This document shows positions 46,806 to 60,958 of a stretch of DNA of 64,000 nucleotides, in pieces. The translations under genes were made by a program, and so were the position numbers. Below the pieces are notes generated by a model. It saw nothing but the letters and a program-made list of their open reading frames with translations, had not been told where the DNA came from and did not search any database. The stretch spans positions 1,240,001-1,304,000 of the forward strand of contig NW_017264199.1 in NCBI RefSeq assembly GCF_001619985.1. Direction: 5' to 3'. Source of the stretch: Xylona heveae TC161 (lineage: Eukaryota > Ascomycota > Xylonomycetes > Xylonales > Xylonaceae). The first letter of the stretch is position 1; each line of letters opens with the position of its first letter.

Positions 46806-48573
46806 TTAGACCTTCTTGAGCGTGGGTCCTGCCAGGACCATTCGGGCCATGAGGAAGCAAGTGCTGCCGGCAAGGAGCATGACACCGGCGAAGATCTGCA
46901 GCTGCTTATAGGAGCCATGGTGGTGCGACACCAGGGCGCCACCAATAGGACTGCCAGTGAGAGCGGCAAAGGAGACAACAGCGAAGAGAGCGCCATTACG
47001 GACACCAATCTTGCGAATATCCGAGATCTGAGCGACGCAGGCGGGAATCATGGAGACAAATGCTCCAGAAGCAAAACCATATAGGCCGGAGAAGACGATG
47101 ATTGGCGCATTGGCCTTGGCAGGCAACCAGAGAGCCAGAACCAAGATACCGGCAAAGTATGACATGACTGTCAGGACGTTAAAACGTCCGAGCTTGTCAC
47201 CAAGGTATCCCGGGATGATACGGCCAAAGGTACTATCGCTCAGTCAGCCAGAGAGTCTTTGCAATCTGAAGCACCAAGATATCGAAAAAGGCACTTCTAA
47301 GGATCATGTCTTCTACATACCTGCACGCATTGAGCACAGCAAGCAGATATCCTGCCAGGCGTTGAGACATGCCAATCTCGACGGCCTCACTGATGACAAA
47401 GTTGAAGGGCAAGAACATGCCGAAGAAGAAGAGGAAGCCACCAAAAGTCACCAGCACAAATGGTACTTCGGTGAAAGGTGTGACAAAGTCCGAGAGGACC
47501 ACTGGCTTGCGCGTTGGCGGAAGGCGCGATGTCAAAGTGGCATTCGAGATAGTAAGTAGAGCAAGGATCAAGAAACCGCAGATTCGCATAGTCCATCCAA
47601 AATCGACGTCACCAATGAGATGCTCGACCATGATGGGAAAGATGACACCGCCCAAGCTGGATCCACTGGCCATGATTCCCATGGCGAGGGCACGCTTTTT
47701 GAAGAACCAAGTGCTGACACATGTCATGGCTATTTATTTCAGTCAGTATTGTTCACTCTGGTTTGCCTCGAGACAGATAAAATGTTTCTCGAATGAGAAG
47801 CGTGTGCGTACCTGGGTAAAAGACGCAGCTAGCACCGAGGGCACTGCAGATTCCCTGAGCGAGGATGAACTGGTAGTATTTCTTTGCAAGGGAAGTCATC
47901 ATGATGCCGAAGACGTGGAAGAAGCTTCCGGCCAAGAGGAGGTAGCGGGGCCCAAAGTTGTCGTAAATGGCACCGATAAATGGACCCTGAGAGTAGTTGA
48001 TCAGTATTTTGTTTCCCTGTCGTTGCAATGGAAAGAAAAAAAAAAAAAAAAAACCTACGCCAAAGAACATCATGAAGGCTTCGAGGGATGGAATCCATGC
48101 AACGACACTCGGCGAGTATTGCTTCAACATGTGCGTGGTATAATAGTCCTGGAAAACACCAATGCCTACATCAAGCGCAGTCAGCAATTGTCCTTATTTC
48201 ACACTCTTCTCCGAACGTTCTCTTCCTGTATTTCCTGAGGGAAAGACGTACAATTAATCCAGCCGAAACTGCAGAACATGCAGAAGAATCCACCGAGAAC
48301 GGCCAACCAAGCCTTCGCGCCTCCATCGGGAAACGCACTGGGGTCAAGAGCTGGCGGAGGTTTCTCATGCTGATCAAGTGCCTTTTCAAGTTCGGCATCC
48401 GGTTCCTCACCCGGGTCAGGCAGGTTGTGTGCGCCTGTCCGCGAAGTCACAGGTTCGAGCTCTGCATGGTAGGGACTGGCAGAGGGATAATTAGGATGGT
48501 TCGCAGTTGGTTCCTTCAGATCACCAGTGGTCTTGGTTGTGGATGCCACGGAGTCTGTCGTTGAAGACGGCAT
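46806..48573 (-). CDS. MFS monocarboxylate-transporter-like carrier
   Basis: Major facilitator of the fungal monocarboxylate porter (MCH-like) family, plasma or internal membrane, substrate unknown. Five exons (48573-48252, 48165-48059, 47986-47812, 47729-47321, 47232-46806) give 479 residues. A hydrophilic N-terminal 85 residues precede DGGAKAWLAVLGGFFCMF, the standard first helix of this family. CIGVFQDYYTTHMLKQYSPS and GPFIGAIYDNFGPRYLL follow, then the typical VSTWFFKKRALAMGIMASGS and GRIIPGYLGDKLGR segments. About 12 hydrophobic helices are visible. The start at 48573 (MPSSTTDSV) is chosen over 48621. Intron 2 contains an A/T homopolymer run. Confidence 0.85.
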
Positions 48574-51114
48574 TTTGAGCTTGAGTGCTCTATGTGTATT
48601 TGAAGAAAAGCCGGACAGCACTTATCGCGACAGGCGTTGTGGTGGTGAGTGTTGTTGTTGTTCTTGTTGTAATGTCGTGTCGCGCGGTAAGTGAGAATAA
48701 AGAGAAGATACTCCAGGTATGTACGTAGGTAGAACTATTCTATACAAGAATAACAATCCCGACGTCAAACAGAGAAGTGACGTTGGCCAGAGATGACCAG
48801 AGCAGCTGGCACAGCAGTGGACAATACGAGAATACAAACGTGAGATGCTGTGCAACACCCGGGGATATATTCAAGTGAATAAGAAGGAAGCGGGAATGAG
48901 GGGGAAACAAGATACTAAGATTAGATGTGACTTGTACGAGGTATTCATATATACATCATGCTACAGCATAGACAGAGGGGATGACTTGTTTCTTATAATT
49001 TTCATTCCACTTCTCCTTCTGCCACAATTTTCTGCGCCCATGATTTCGGTGTGCGGAGTTTAGGACTGGGGGAGCTAAAGCCGGGGAGACTACGGGCACC
49101 AAACTGATAGAAAGATAGTGACGACGATGACTCTAAGAAACGGGGAAAAGACAAGTGGGAGTCGATCGAATAGTGTGTCAATAATGATACTAAGGACATG
49201 GGTCGTTGACGAAGTAGAAAGAAAACGGAAAAAAAAGTGGCTTTCTGCATCGCGTTGGGCTGAAGACCGAAAGGCCGAATGTCCGAGGGTCAACAAGTCC
49301 AATGGGGAACCCGATAAACAAGTCGATCAATGAAAGTCTCTTCCCTCTTTTTTTTCCCCTTCTTTCCCCTTTTCGTTTCCATTTGTTGGCTTTCGGACCC
49401 TTTGTGACAGCGCTAGTCTCACATAGTGCGAGTTTAGACACGGGACGAGCTGCTGCTTATTACGCTTGCAAGTACGGAGGTACCAGTAGTTTAATTGACG
49501 CTTTGCCAAGCGCTCAAGTGAAGTGATTTGGTCTAGGAGACTTCGGTCTACTGCTTAAAGCCGAGCAAGTTACCCAACTTTTGCGGTCCCTTTTTTTTGC
49601 TTTCTTTTCTTTGCTTTCACGACGAGCGTTAGAACAACTCGGATTAACGCGTCAACATGAGGCCGAAGTGCAACCAGCAAATCGCACGTGTAGTTGTAGC
49701 ACATGGCCATTAAGGTTCCGCGGATACTTTTCTGTCAGGACTGTCCTTGCTGCAATATCGTTTTGTGCCGCGCTATCGCCTTCTATCTATTTCCTTCTAT
49801 CTATTTCCTTATTTTTTCTATATCTTATTTCACTTTTAATTTTTTTAAAAATGAGAAAAAAGAAAGAAAAAAAGTAATAATGAATTCCCCTCTAGAGTAC
49901 CCGTATCGCGAGATTGCAATAGCATGGCCTTTCCAGAAACGACACGTTCCAGGCTCTCAATAATACCATAGTCATTACTTGTACCTTTGTAGTTGACCAC
50001 CAATGCTGACAGTCCAACCAGCGATACTCCGTATGCATGTGCACGGTGAAACATGCATATCCGATGCATAATTCCTACTATTGATATGCATACTACGGAT
50101 ACCTAAAGTAGTATCTTATCACTATTTCATAACCTCATCCTGTCAAAATGTCGCTCTACCTGTGCTCACAGATTGAGTGAAACCATAAATCAATATGCAA
50201 TCTAACCAAACCTTTAATCTTTGCGCGTCTTACAGTTATGTCCTTCAATGACCCAAGCTGCATATATTTACCTAAGTTAATACCATAGCAAACAAAGACA
50301 ATCTCAATCCTACTATGTGCAGTTATCTTTACGCTGTGACTATCGCAGTATTTCGGTTTCCGAAGCCTGTCGACACTAAACTGCTCTTGCTCCTGTCGAT
50401 CTCTTCACTCGCTCGTTCGCGGCGGACGCAGGTCCGAAGGGGTCCGCGGAACGACCGGGCAGCAGGTAGATCTCAGCACATGCAAAGAATAATACAGTAC
50501 AGGGTCTCTCAGCTTTGGGTTCTGAAAGGCTTCGGCATCTCGGACTTTCATGGATCGCGAGCCAACACAACAACTATTTTGAGTCAGACACCTGGGAGTC
50601 CCCATGCAGACCCCACGATCCAAGGCTGAATTACACTTGACGGCCATTGTGTAACCCTGTGCCCGAGTATTTGACTACTGTATGGACTATATTTTAGATC
50701 CATTGAATTAGCAAATAAATTGCCGACAATCTGGAATCGTACACGTAAATATCATTGACGATAAATGAACCAATAAAACAATCGAAAATTAGGGAGCAAA
50801 AAGAAATCAATTATCTGTATACATATTTCCTCTCTTGTAAAGTACAGTGCAGCACAAGCAAAGCAATCACAAAAAAAAAAAAACAAATCATGAAAAAGGA
50901 AGAAAATTACGCAAGTACCATCTTCTCCATGTCCCATGCAAGCCATGCGCTATGCGCGATTGTAGAGCTGACATTGATTAGTTCTCGTCTTTCCCCCCCA
51001 TGGATGAAGCAAGCAATACAGTGAACACAATATCCAAATAACAGCCAGGACAGCGAAGCGTTTGATGAGACAAACCGCAAGCCCGACTTGACAAATTGAA
51101 TACCTGCTTGTCAT
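48574..51114. other. Long intergenic region, MFS / PEP4
   Basis: 2.5 kb with no recognised gene. The left third should hold the MFS promoter and the right end the PEP4 3' region. T-rich blocks occur near 49330-49390 and 49780-49850. Short open frames on both strands lack any family pattern. Confidence 0.5.
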
Positions 51115-52540
<1,426 letters not shown>

Positions 52541-53756
52541 AGTGACGAGCTATACGACTTTCGCAAAATTCAAAGTACGAAGGAAGCAAGATATGATAAT
52601 ATAAGACAAAGAATGATGAGCTCAAGTGTCGAGCTCACTTGATGAATAGGAGTGTAAGTGAGAGGAGAGGTGGTGAAGGGAGGTGGTCCGGTAAGGCAGT
52701 TGGAGGATGACGACGGGGGAAGCTTGGCCTGGCTGGGGCCAGCTTCGGCTTGGGGCAAAGCACGTATATCGCCTCACTTCTACTATCAGGATACTCGCTT
52801 ATCAGCACGAAAGTGGAGATATCTCGGGTACTTGACGTGTATATCCTTGGTTTGCCGTCGTGCTCACGCGCCCCTAGTGGCTGGTGCCTGGGCAACCTTG
52901 ACCTGAACCGATTGATTGATTACATAAGCAAACGTCCGGACCTGGAGTTGGCTCGTCACCTGTCCATAGACACCGGGCCCTTTGGGATTGAACATGTGAG
53001 AATAAGCTGCTGCATTTTCACGTTAGGCGGATGTTAAGGCGAAAATTGCAGCATTGAAGACTTCAGTCAAAATATCAATTAGATATTATTTGAAGCCTGA
53101 TGAAAGTCTTCTGCAATATATTACGATCCGCTTGCTCGCTTGCTTAATATCTTTCTAGCTAGCTATGCTCGTAAATTCATGTCAAAGCCAGGTACTTCAA
53201 AGGCTCAATGATATAATAATAGGCAGTATATGTACGGGAAAGTGTTGCCCTGAGAGTGTGAAAATGGGAAAAGAATATCTGCAGGGACGAAAGGAAGAAT
53301 AAAAGATATAATACAATGATAAAAGGAAATGAGCACCGATCAACATCAAAAGGATTACTTCGTTTCAAAGGACAACACTGACGAAAGAAGAGAACAAGGT
53401 TGAAGATGAAGAGGGTTAAAGTGAAAGCAAAAAGGACCAAGAGAAGGGCTAAGTGTCAGAATTGCGTCGTGGGCGTGTCAGAAGAAAAAGCCGACCAAAG
53501 CAGGGGCAATCGAAAGCCCGTCTAACCGGAGCTGGAAAGCAAGTGTTAAAAAAACGATAAGCTCAATCATATCAAGCGCCCAACCTCGACAAACAGGAAT
53601 AAATTTAAAATCATAGATCGTAAATCGTTTGAGGAGAAATGCACTTCATGCATTTCCGTTTCTCAGCCGAGCGTATTCGCCGTTATAGTATCCCGCTGAA
53701 ACAACCATTTATGGTCCACGTATTAAAAGACGTAGCAGCAGGTCCAATAAAGCACT
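52541..53756. other. Intergenic, PEP4 / VAC14
   Basis: 1.2 kb with the PEP4 promoter and VAC14 3' end. No gene recognised; AT-rich from about 53050. Confidence 0.5.
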
Positions 53757-56700
53757 TTACTTCTTCAACTTTCTGCCTCCAACCCCGCCGGTGAGCCGGC
53801 CAAGATTGCTTAAGCTTGAACGCGGTTTATGCTGTGCCTGGCCTGGTCCACCTGGTCCTTGAGTGGGTGTTGAGGGGCCTCCAGCCCGCTGATTGCCTGC
53901 AGCTGCTTGACCTTGCGTATTGTGTATACTTTGTGCGGACCCTGGTCTTTGAGGGAGTAGCGACGAGAGTTGTTTTCCAGTTGCCGCAATGCCACTAGCA
54001 CTAGGTACCACTGCACCGCCGGCCGAGCCTGGAATGCCTAGACCGAGTCCAAGTCCAGGAGAGTCGAGATTTTGACCATTCAGCAAGAAGCGGTTGTTGC
54101 GAACACTACTGGGAAGCCCGTCGAGAGAAGTCCCATTAATTCCGATGCCATCAGTCCCGCCGTGCGTCTGGAGACGTTGAAGCCGACGGGCCTTCTCCTG
54201 GACGCTCTTGAATTTGTCGAGAAGCTCAACCCAGCGAATGCCGCTATTGTCTTGGTCGCGTGATTTGAGGCGGTTGGGACGGTCGTAGGCTGGGGCCGGG
54301 GCTGTGGGAGTTCTGACCGAAGAGTTAGTTACACAGCGGACGCCATAGATGGTTGGCAAGAATAGAAATTGCAACAGTTTTTTCTTTGTAGGAAGCCAAA
54401 AGATACGCGGCACATACGTTCTGGGGGCGATATGAAGATAGCCAATGGCGCTGACGCTGTTAAGGCGATTTTTCAGAGCGGCAAAGGCCGAGGACTGGGG
54501 GAGCAGCATAAGAAGGCCATAGAGACATTTGTAGAGGTGTGGATATTTCTCAGGTTCCAGGAGCTGAAGACGAAGGTCTAATGCACGGTCAAAACATATT
54601 CTTCAATGGTACGGAAACTTGGACGATGGCATGCTTACAGGTAAAAACGGGCGACTCGAGCAGCTGAACAAGTTTGTCAATCTGGATAAGCATATTTACA
54701 GTCATTTCTAGTTCGGCGCTAGATGGTGTCAGCAATATTCGAAAGTCCTTCCAGCATGAGCCACCAGACATACAAGATTTGAAGCAGATTATAAGCTTGC
54801 TCGTATGCTTGCGCGAGCAGGCATAATGAAAAGGTCGCCACAGCATTATGGCACCATGATCGGAAAAGGGTGACGAAGAAGGTTTGTCCATCCTAATTGC
54901 GTTAGATGATCGTTTTCACAATACCCCTTCAACAATCAACACACCCTAGTCTCGAGATTCCTCAGTCTCTTACGGAGGTCGGCTAGTTCTGGTGCCGTTA
55001 TGAGGTTGTTGTTGAGGTTTTGCACCATGATACTGGCGAATTCAACATCCTGGTAATGATTATCAGTATTAGGAGCTTGATACACTAGACTGCATAAACA
55101 TACTTCGTCCTTTTCTAGACAGTCTGCCAATGTGCGATAGATTCTTTCGGCGCTCAGACTGACGCACAATTGTCTGATGATCAAATTCCCCCGAGTTTCA
55201 AGCAAGCGGCGATCTGTGCAGAACAATTGTAAAAGATTGACCATGAAAGAAGTAAAGTACTTGTCTTCACTGTTTCGCGAGATCTGAGAGAGCAACTGCA
55301 GATCACGCGTGACCACAGCTTCTGCCGGATCAGAGAGAGTCTTAAGCAGGGCGGGGAATGTGCCATCATTGATGGCAAGAACCTATGTTATGTCAATTGA
55401 CCGTCTACCCGATATACACGATTGTGACCCTACCTTTCGAGGGGCTTTACTGTGCAGCATGATGAGCCAGGTCAAGGCTGCGACTCTCGTGGCCTCGTGC
55501 TCATTCAAGAATTGTAACGTGAGAGCGTTGACGGCAGCGGCATAATCCAGTTCAGTGGTTTGTGCTGCAGAAGGCGACGAGTTATCTCCTTGGGCAGGCG
55601 CTGTTGCGGAAACAGCAGCGGGGACTTGGGTTTCTCCGTTACCTTGGTTGTCTGGAGCTTTCTTACCATCTCCTTCTCGAGGAGCAGAAGATGATGGAGT
55701 TCTTCCATTCGCAGTTGAGTCTCGGCGTTCGGGTTCTGGGCCGTCCCTGGGTGTACTTGTAGATGCCCGTGTTGTCGCCGGCTCATCCGTCAATGACATG
55801 ATATATTCCATCAACGAGTTGTTGACACGGTTCGCAGCCTTGCGCACCAATTCCACATCGCTCGCCATGGCAGGCAACACTTGCGACAGCAAATTTGGGA
55901 CAAAAGGGAGTATGTTTTCGGGGCAGATCTCGAAGAAACTATCAATCCAGTGAAGAGCCGCGAGCTGTATCTCTTCCTCTAGAAAAAATAATGACATTAG
56001 CCTTGCATCGTTGATAAAATGATGACAGAATTGGCGTACCAGAAGCTGGATCAAGGAATTGTACCAAAATCTCCAAGATCTTTGGATGGTCAACCTGGAC
56101 ATCTTGCCCAGGAACCCAGTCGTCGTTGCTGACACTACGGACATCCTCCGTACCGCTCGAGTCAGTATGCACGCTTGCCGTCTCTTGCTCTTCATTTGTA
56201 GGGCCTCTCTCTGTTGGCGTGCTATCGATCTCGCTTGAATTGGCTTGTTTTGCTTTGTCCTCCCCAGCGCTCTTGCGGCTTTCCTCAATTCCCTTTTTTA
56301 TTCTTGCAATCTTTTTGATTTCCCCCAAAAATCTATCAAGAGCGCCCTGGGTTGCAACATGTACATCTCGATTCGGATCGCTAAGGAACTTGAAGAGACC
56401 ACCTAAGAATGCGGGAAGATAGGTAACGAGTTCCAAATCTGGAATAGAATCCAGGAGGGTTATCCATGAGACAAGAAAGGTCCGAGTAAACGGGTTGAGA
56501 ACGTGTATTCTTTCCTTGAGCAAAGGAATAAATCGAGAGAGTGAGAATGCAGTGGGCAAGTCGACGGAAGACTCGCGATCAGCTTCAGGGTTTTCCGAAT
56601 CGACCTCTAGTACTGCTTCTTCCGAAACGTTCAGGACCGAAACATATGTAGCTGCTGATTCAGAGACGATATCCTTGATCAATCGGTCCAACAGCTCTGC

Positions 56701-57335
56701 GCCGTTCTTGACGGAGAGCTCGGAATCTGCTGCTAGCTATACGCCATGTCTCAGCAAGAGATCGAAACACCTCGAAGTGGACTAATTGTGCGCTCACCTT
56801 ACAGAGCGAATCAAATATGTCGTTGAAGTAGAGTAGAATCTCCCCTTTAGCTACCTTGGCAATGTTGTACATGCTCTCACAAGCATAGTATCGCACTCGA
56901 GCATCCTGGTCGGTAAAGCATGCAAGTACCGGAGGAACGATTTCTTCTAAGTATCGGGCAACCTCCTAGTAGTGATGGCCCATGATCAGCAACAGGGTCA
57001 TAATGCGGGCCATATTCTATCAAGCACTTACTGGACCCAGTGCAATTGAGGCTGCAGCCAGGCCTATTAACCCGCCATTTCGGGCATGAGGTTGATGCAC
57101 CGCATATGCATATTCGTGGCATAGCTGCTGAACAATTTTGCTGATCTTGTCGAAATCCTTGGCGACAAGTGCTTCGCGAACAAGTCTCTCGAGGCTGTCA
57201 ATTGCATCTGATTAGAGACGAACGCGGACTTGTGGGGATAAACAACAGGGATCCGAATCGGACATACTCCAGAGCTCCTCCTTTCCGTTTGTCGTAGAGC
57301 TTGTCGTGAAGCGCTCTTTGGATATTTGCATCCAT
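53757..57335 (-). CDS. VAC14: VAC14, scaffold of the PI(3,5)P2 kinase complex
   Basis: HEAT-repeat scaffold that holds the Fab1/PIKfyve kinase and Fig4 phosphatase on the vacuole/late endosome. Eleven exons (57335-57268, 57194-57032, 56965-56798, 56736-56040, 55978-55434, 55382-55104, 55049-54945, 54892-54774, 54718-54639, 54577-54418, 54312-53757) give 979 residues. The start [22 protein letters not shown] is the family head, with [19 protein letters not shown] and [19 protein letters not shown] after it. The C-terminal Vac14/Fig4-binding part has [20 protein letters not shown] and [19 protein letters not shown]-like sequence. Residues in the middle include two charged or Ser/Thr/Pro-rich disordered inserts. 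A Gly/Gln-rich tail ends the protein. Confidence 0.93.
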
Positions 57336-58124
57336 TTTCCCGACTGGTGTCTGAGTCTTAGCATTGCGGTCCTATCTGGGTCATTCCCTCTAATATTGAG
57401 GGAGTTGTGGGCGATGACGGAAGCCACTACGGGGCGAAATATCCACAAGTAACGGTGGAGCAGCAATGCAGACTAGTCTCGCCCCAAAAGATGGCGACTA
57501 TAGCTGGAGCATGTGATTCGTATGGAGGGAGGGCCTTGGCAAGAAGAAGATCTCATTCACATAGTATTGGCGTGTTAATTGAGAAGTATGCTCTCAGTTC
57601 AAGGAAAGAGCAAAATCCGAATTCGGGTTGAAGAAAATGCAGCGTGAGCTCGCACGAGGACACGCACAGTTGTCGATACAACGCGTGGTGGCGGGATGAG
57701 ACACGCCTGTCCCTGTTTAGAGCGGGGAGAGCGAACCCTCCCCCCTTTGGCGAATGGGAGAGCAACGGCTGGACTATGAATTACTGCTCATTCCCCAATC
57801 GAGAAATATGTCAATTCAACCTCATCTCTCCATTTATACACTGTCCGATTTATGATTAAGATAGTAGTATCGGATTGCAGAATATTTCATTGACTCGCAA
57901 AATCGTTTTTGGACAACCGTCAACTTCGAGATTTAATGCTAGTACAAACCGTCAACCTTTTACGTCACTCTTGAAGAAAATCGAGATATTTCTTAGGAAT
58001 TCCAACCTAACATGCTGCTCTATAATGAACCCGCAATGATGAGGTTATGAGAAGAAGAAAAAGAAGAAGAAGAAAGAACATCTTTCAAGGAAAGACTCCT
58101 TTACATACCTATCACGCCGTCAGT
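57336..58124. promoter_or_regulatory. Divergent region VAC14 / DENND6-like
   Basis: 789 bp between divergent start codons. A short AAG-rich tract lies at 58046-58076, just before the DENN gene. No gene recognised; both promoters should lie here. Confidence 0.5.
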
Positions 58125-60310
58125 ATGAACGACCAGCAGGAAGGAGCTGACGAATCTCTTCCATTTTCATTAAAACATTTCCGAAAATGGATGATATGCT
58201 TGTGCGTATGAAGATCCGCGAGATGATATGTAAATTCTAAATATTTTACAGTGTTGTCTGCAACTTTAACGTGGATGTTGGTAAGGATAGCATGCCTCCG
58301 CGGATGATTGTCTTCTCAGTTCCGCCAGTGCTGATAGCATTCCTTCAGGACCAGAGATAGAGAGCGTCTATCCGCCAACTCCTCTTGCCAGCTCAGACCT
58401 CTCAGCAATTTGTTTCAACAGGTATGCGCTCATCCTTTCGCTGAAAATAATTATGCTCTTGTTCACCTTTCTAGCTTTCCTGAACGTCACGAGGGAGAGA
58501 TAACAGAAGATCTCAGTTTTAGCTTTGCTCTTCGTAATCATTCTCCCAAAGTCAGTTTTGATGCTTTTGATTATCTCTATGGCAAACAAGACTACTTTCA
58601 CGGCACTTGTCTTTTCCGTCAGGAGCAAGACAACACTGTCAAAAGGCGTTTCGGGCAGAAAAGTCTGGTTCTATTATCCCAGCACGATTTCCCCGGTCTC
58701 TGGGTCAAACTGCTACACCTTATGACATCCAACAACGCTCTCGGAGATATTGCTGTCCTTGAGACCGCATGTATGCATGTTGCATCATGGAAGCCTCCTA
58801 CAGCTGGACAACATCAGCTACCTTTTTTCGGATCCGTCTTAGCAATGGACATGTAAGATCATCGAATACTCTAAAGATAAGGTGAAATCGTGAGTTAATC
58901 TTTCGTTGCAGATCACCAAATCCAGCTTTACCGCTGCAGGGTTTGATCCCATCAAGTACAGGGAGCCGTGAAATCTTCACACCTATCTTTGACGTATCAG
59001 GACCTGTAGGGAACTGGTATAAGTTGGTGCATTATCTTCCATCTCTAGCGGAAATATACATTATCTTTGAGCAGGTAAGAGGCGTCCTTTCCATGCAATT
59101 GTAACCTTTCCACTGAATCACGCAGGCCATACTCGCTGAGCCAGTAGCCGTATTGTCAAAAAATCCTCAAATATGTAGTGAATTGTAAGAAGTCTCCCAG
59201 TAATTATTTTCAGCATGCCAATATGTTTTAGCGTATCGGCAGTGGTAGACCTGATTCGACCGGTAAGGCAGAATATAGTATCCATAAAATCGTGAAGACT
59301 GATCTTCTGTTTAGGTCCCATATGCGGGTGACTCAAGGCCTTATATTACAATGCAGTCCGGTATGTATTTGATATGAATTTGCCACAATTCCGCGGCGAG
59401 GCTGACGTTTCCTCACTTCTCCAGACCTTTTCTCAACTGAGATCGACGGCGTGAGCTCACCTGACCTGCTTTATCAATTTATTTTTTCAATATACTGACA
59501 AAAACAGGGCCTTCCTCAACATTATATGATTGGTGAGTTCGTAACTCGGTAGTAGAGCTTGCCATTGATACCGTTCAAGGGATCACCAATCCTTTCCTTC
59601 TCAGACGACTTTCTGTAACATCTGGGAACTCCGGTCATCGGGAGCCGCATATTGTTTATCTACGGAACCCGGAGTCAGAAGTGCCTCTGTAAGTCCCAGG
59701 GACAATTGAGAAAATAATCGAACATTTAACAGCCAAATAGGAAGCCGTCACACCAAGAACATAATCTACGGGGAGATCATCAAGTTCCACAGGGGTCATC
59801 CCGGCCCAAGCAAACAAAGACCCACCTATCCAAGGACACAGCATTCCTCAAGAGTCTGAGCCGCATGATTAGTGGATCAAATCCGCTCCGTAAGCTCTCA
59901 AAAGGCGATGGGGAGATCAAGGTACCTAACAATGTGGTACAGGAGAAGAGAATTCGGATGTAGCGGCCACCGTCCGACGCCATTTTGCTGCACTCGCTGG
60001 CTCACTTCTGGCACCGCTCAATCGCTACTTTGCCACGTTGACTGATAGTCCTTCTGCATCACCTGGCGGAGAGGTTAGATACGGGAATTTTTCAGAGGCA
60101 GATTTTCTGCAGAGTCTCTCCAAATATGGGTGCTCGGTCAAGTTCCGTGGCACCACATCCTTGCAGCGGCAGAGGACACGTGATGCCTTCTACAAGAGAT
60201 TTTGCCAATCACCAAGTTTCTTCCGCTGGCTGGATATGAAGACACGAATAGAATTAGCAGCATCTACAGGAGTCTCGCCCTCTGATCCAACAGAAAAAGG
60301 AGCAACTTAG
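58125..60310 (+). CDS. DENN-domain protein, DENND6/AFI1-like
   Basis: Likely Rab-GTPase exchange factor of endosomal traffic, by similarity to DENND6 proteins. Thirteen exons (58125-58201, 58252-58280, 58349-58421, 58475-58852, 58912-59074, 59126-59184, 59232-59262, 59315-59360, 59425-59450, 59508-59532, 59580-59688, 59741-59889, 59943-60310) give 510 residues. The uDENN part has VVCNFNVDVGPEIESVYPP, SFPERHEGEITEDLSFSFAL, YFHGTCLFRQ and KSLVLLSQHDFPGLW. The central DENN part has GGVPYAG-like VPYAGDSRPYITMQSDLF and IGITNPFLLRRLS. Exons of 25, 26, 29 and 31 nt occur. The join at 59889/59943 was chosen because reading on gives an early stop while this splice restores VRRHFAALAGSLLAPLNRYF. Confidence 0.83.
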
Positions 60311-60958
60311 AGGCTCAGCCGTCATTGAACGAGTTTCATCGTTCGCATGACGTATAACTAAACCGCACCTATTAGGAAATATATGCATATGCTGCCGTGC
60401 GGTTGAAGAGTCTAATAGCCTTGTCGCTCATTTGATCTGCGGGAAGAACAATACAATATATGGACCAAGGTGGGGAATTTATAGCCAGCATGAATGAACG
60501 TGGGAAGCTAAAAATAAGCCTAACTCATGGCTCTCTTGCAGTCTTGTCTCATAATGACATCGCATCAATCGAATTTGTCTGCCTGCTGCCTACCTAGCTA
60601 GACATAACTCCATAGACGTGAGAAGGGACATGCGGCCACAGTCATTGACCACGGTGGGTCGCTTAACACCGAGGAGCTTAGGCCGGGCCTACGTTAATTC
60701 CGCTGTTTTTAGGTTGTCTACGGAGGTACATACTGCGCGCATCCCCCGCGTCAACGTTTCCGCGGGGAAATTCCGCGAACTTAAACCAAATATCCCGGAC
60801 TTTGGGGAGATAGCCCTCCTGTCACATTCTATCACCGTTTTTGATCGCACGCCACTGCGAGTGAAATAGCGGTCTAGCAGAATTCTTTATTATTTTACAA
60901 ATGAATTCCGTCGCTTTTCCTATTTTCTTTGGAACATGTTATCCTTCGAGGCGGCATA
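60311..60958. promoter_or_regulatory. MFS promoter with CGG-N7-CCG inverted repeat
   Basis: No gene. CGGGGAAATTCCG at 60763-60775 is an inverted CGG/CCG pair with 7-bp spacing, a form bound by many Zn2Cys6 fungal regulators, about 185 bp before the MFS start. TTAATTCCGCTG at 60693-60704 resembles the palindrome upstream of MSH2. Regulator identity is unknown. Confidence 0.45.

Noticed and set aside
47369-48238. 289-codon plus-strand open frame
   Set aside because: It is the reverse complement of well-supported MFS transporter exons on the minus strand.
57195-57210. Earlier acceptor for VAC14 exon 2
   Set aside because: The CAG at 57210-57208 gives a stop in frame; the CAG ending at 57195 yields [13 protein letters not shown] in frame with the family.
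59890-59971. Reading straight on after GDGEIK in the DENND6-like gene, or a 29-nt intron there
   Set aside because: Read-through meets a stop at once and 29 nt is too short for an intron; the 53-nt intron 59890-59942 has proper ends and restores the family sequence.
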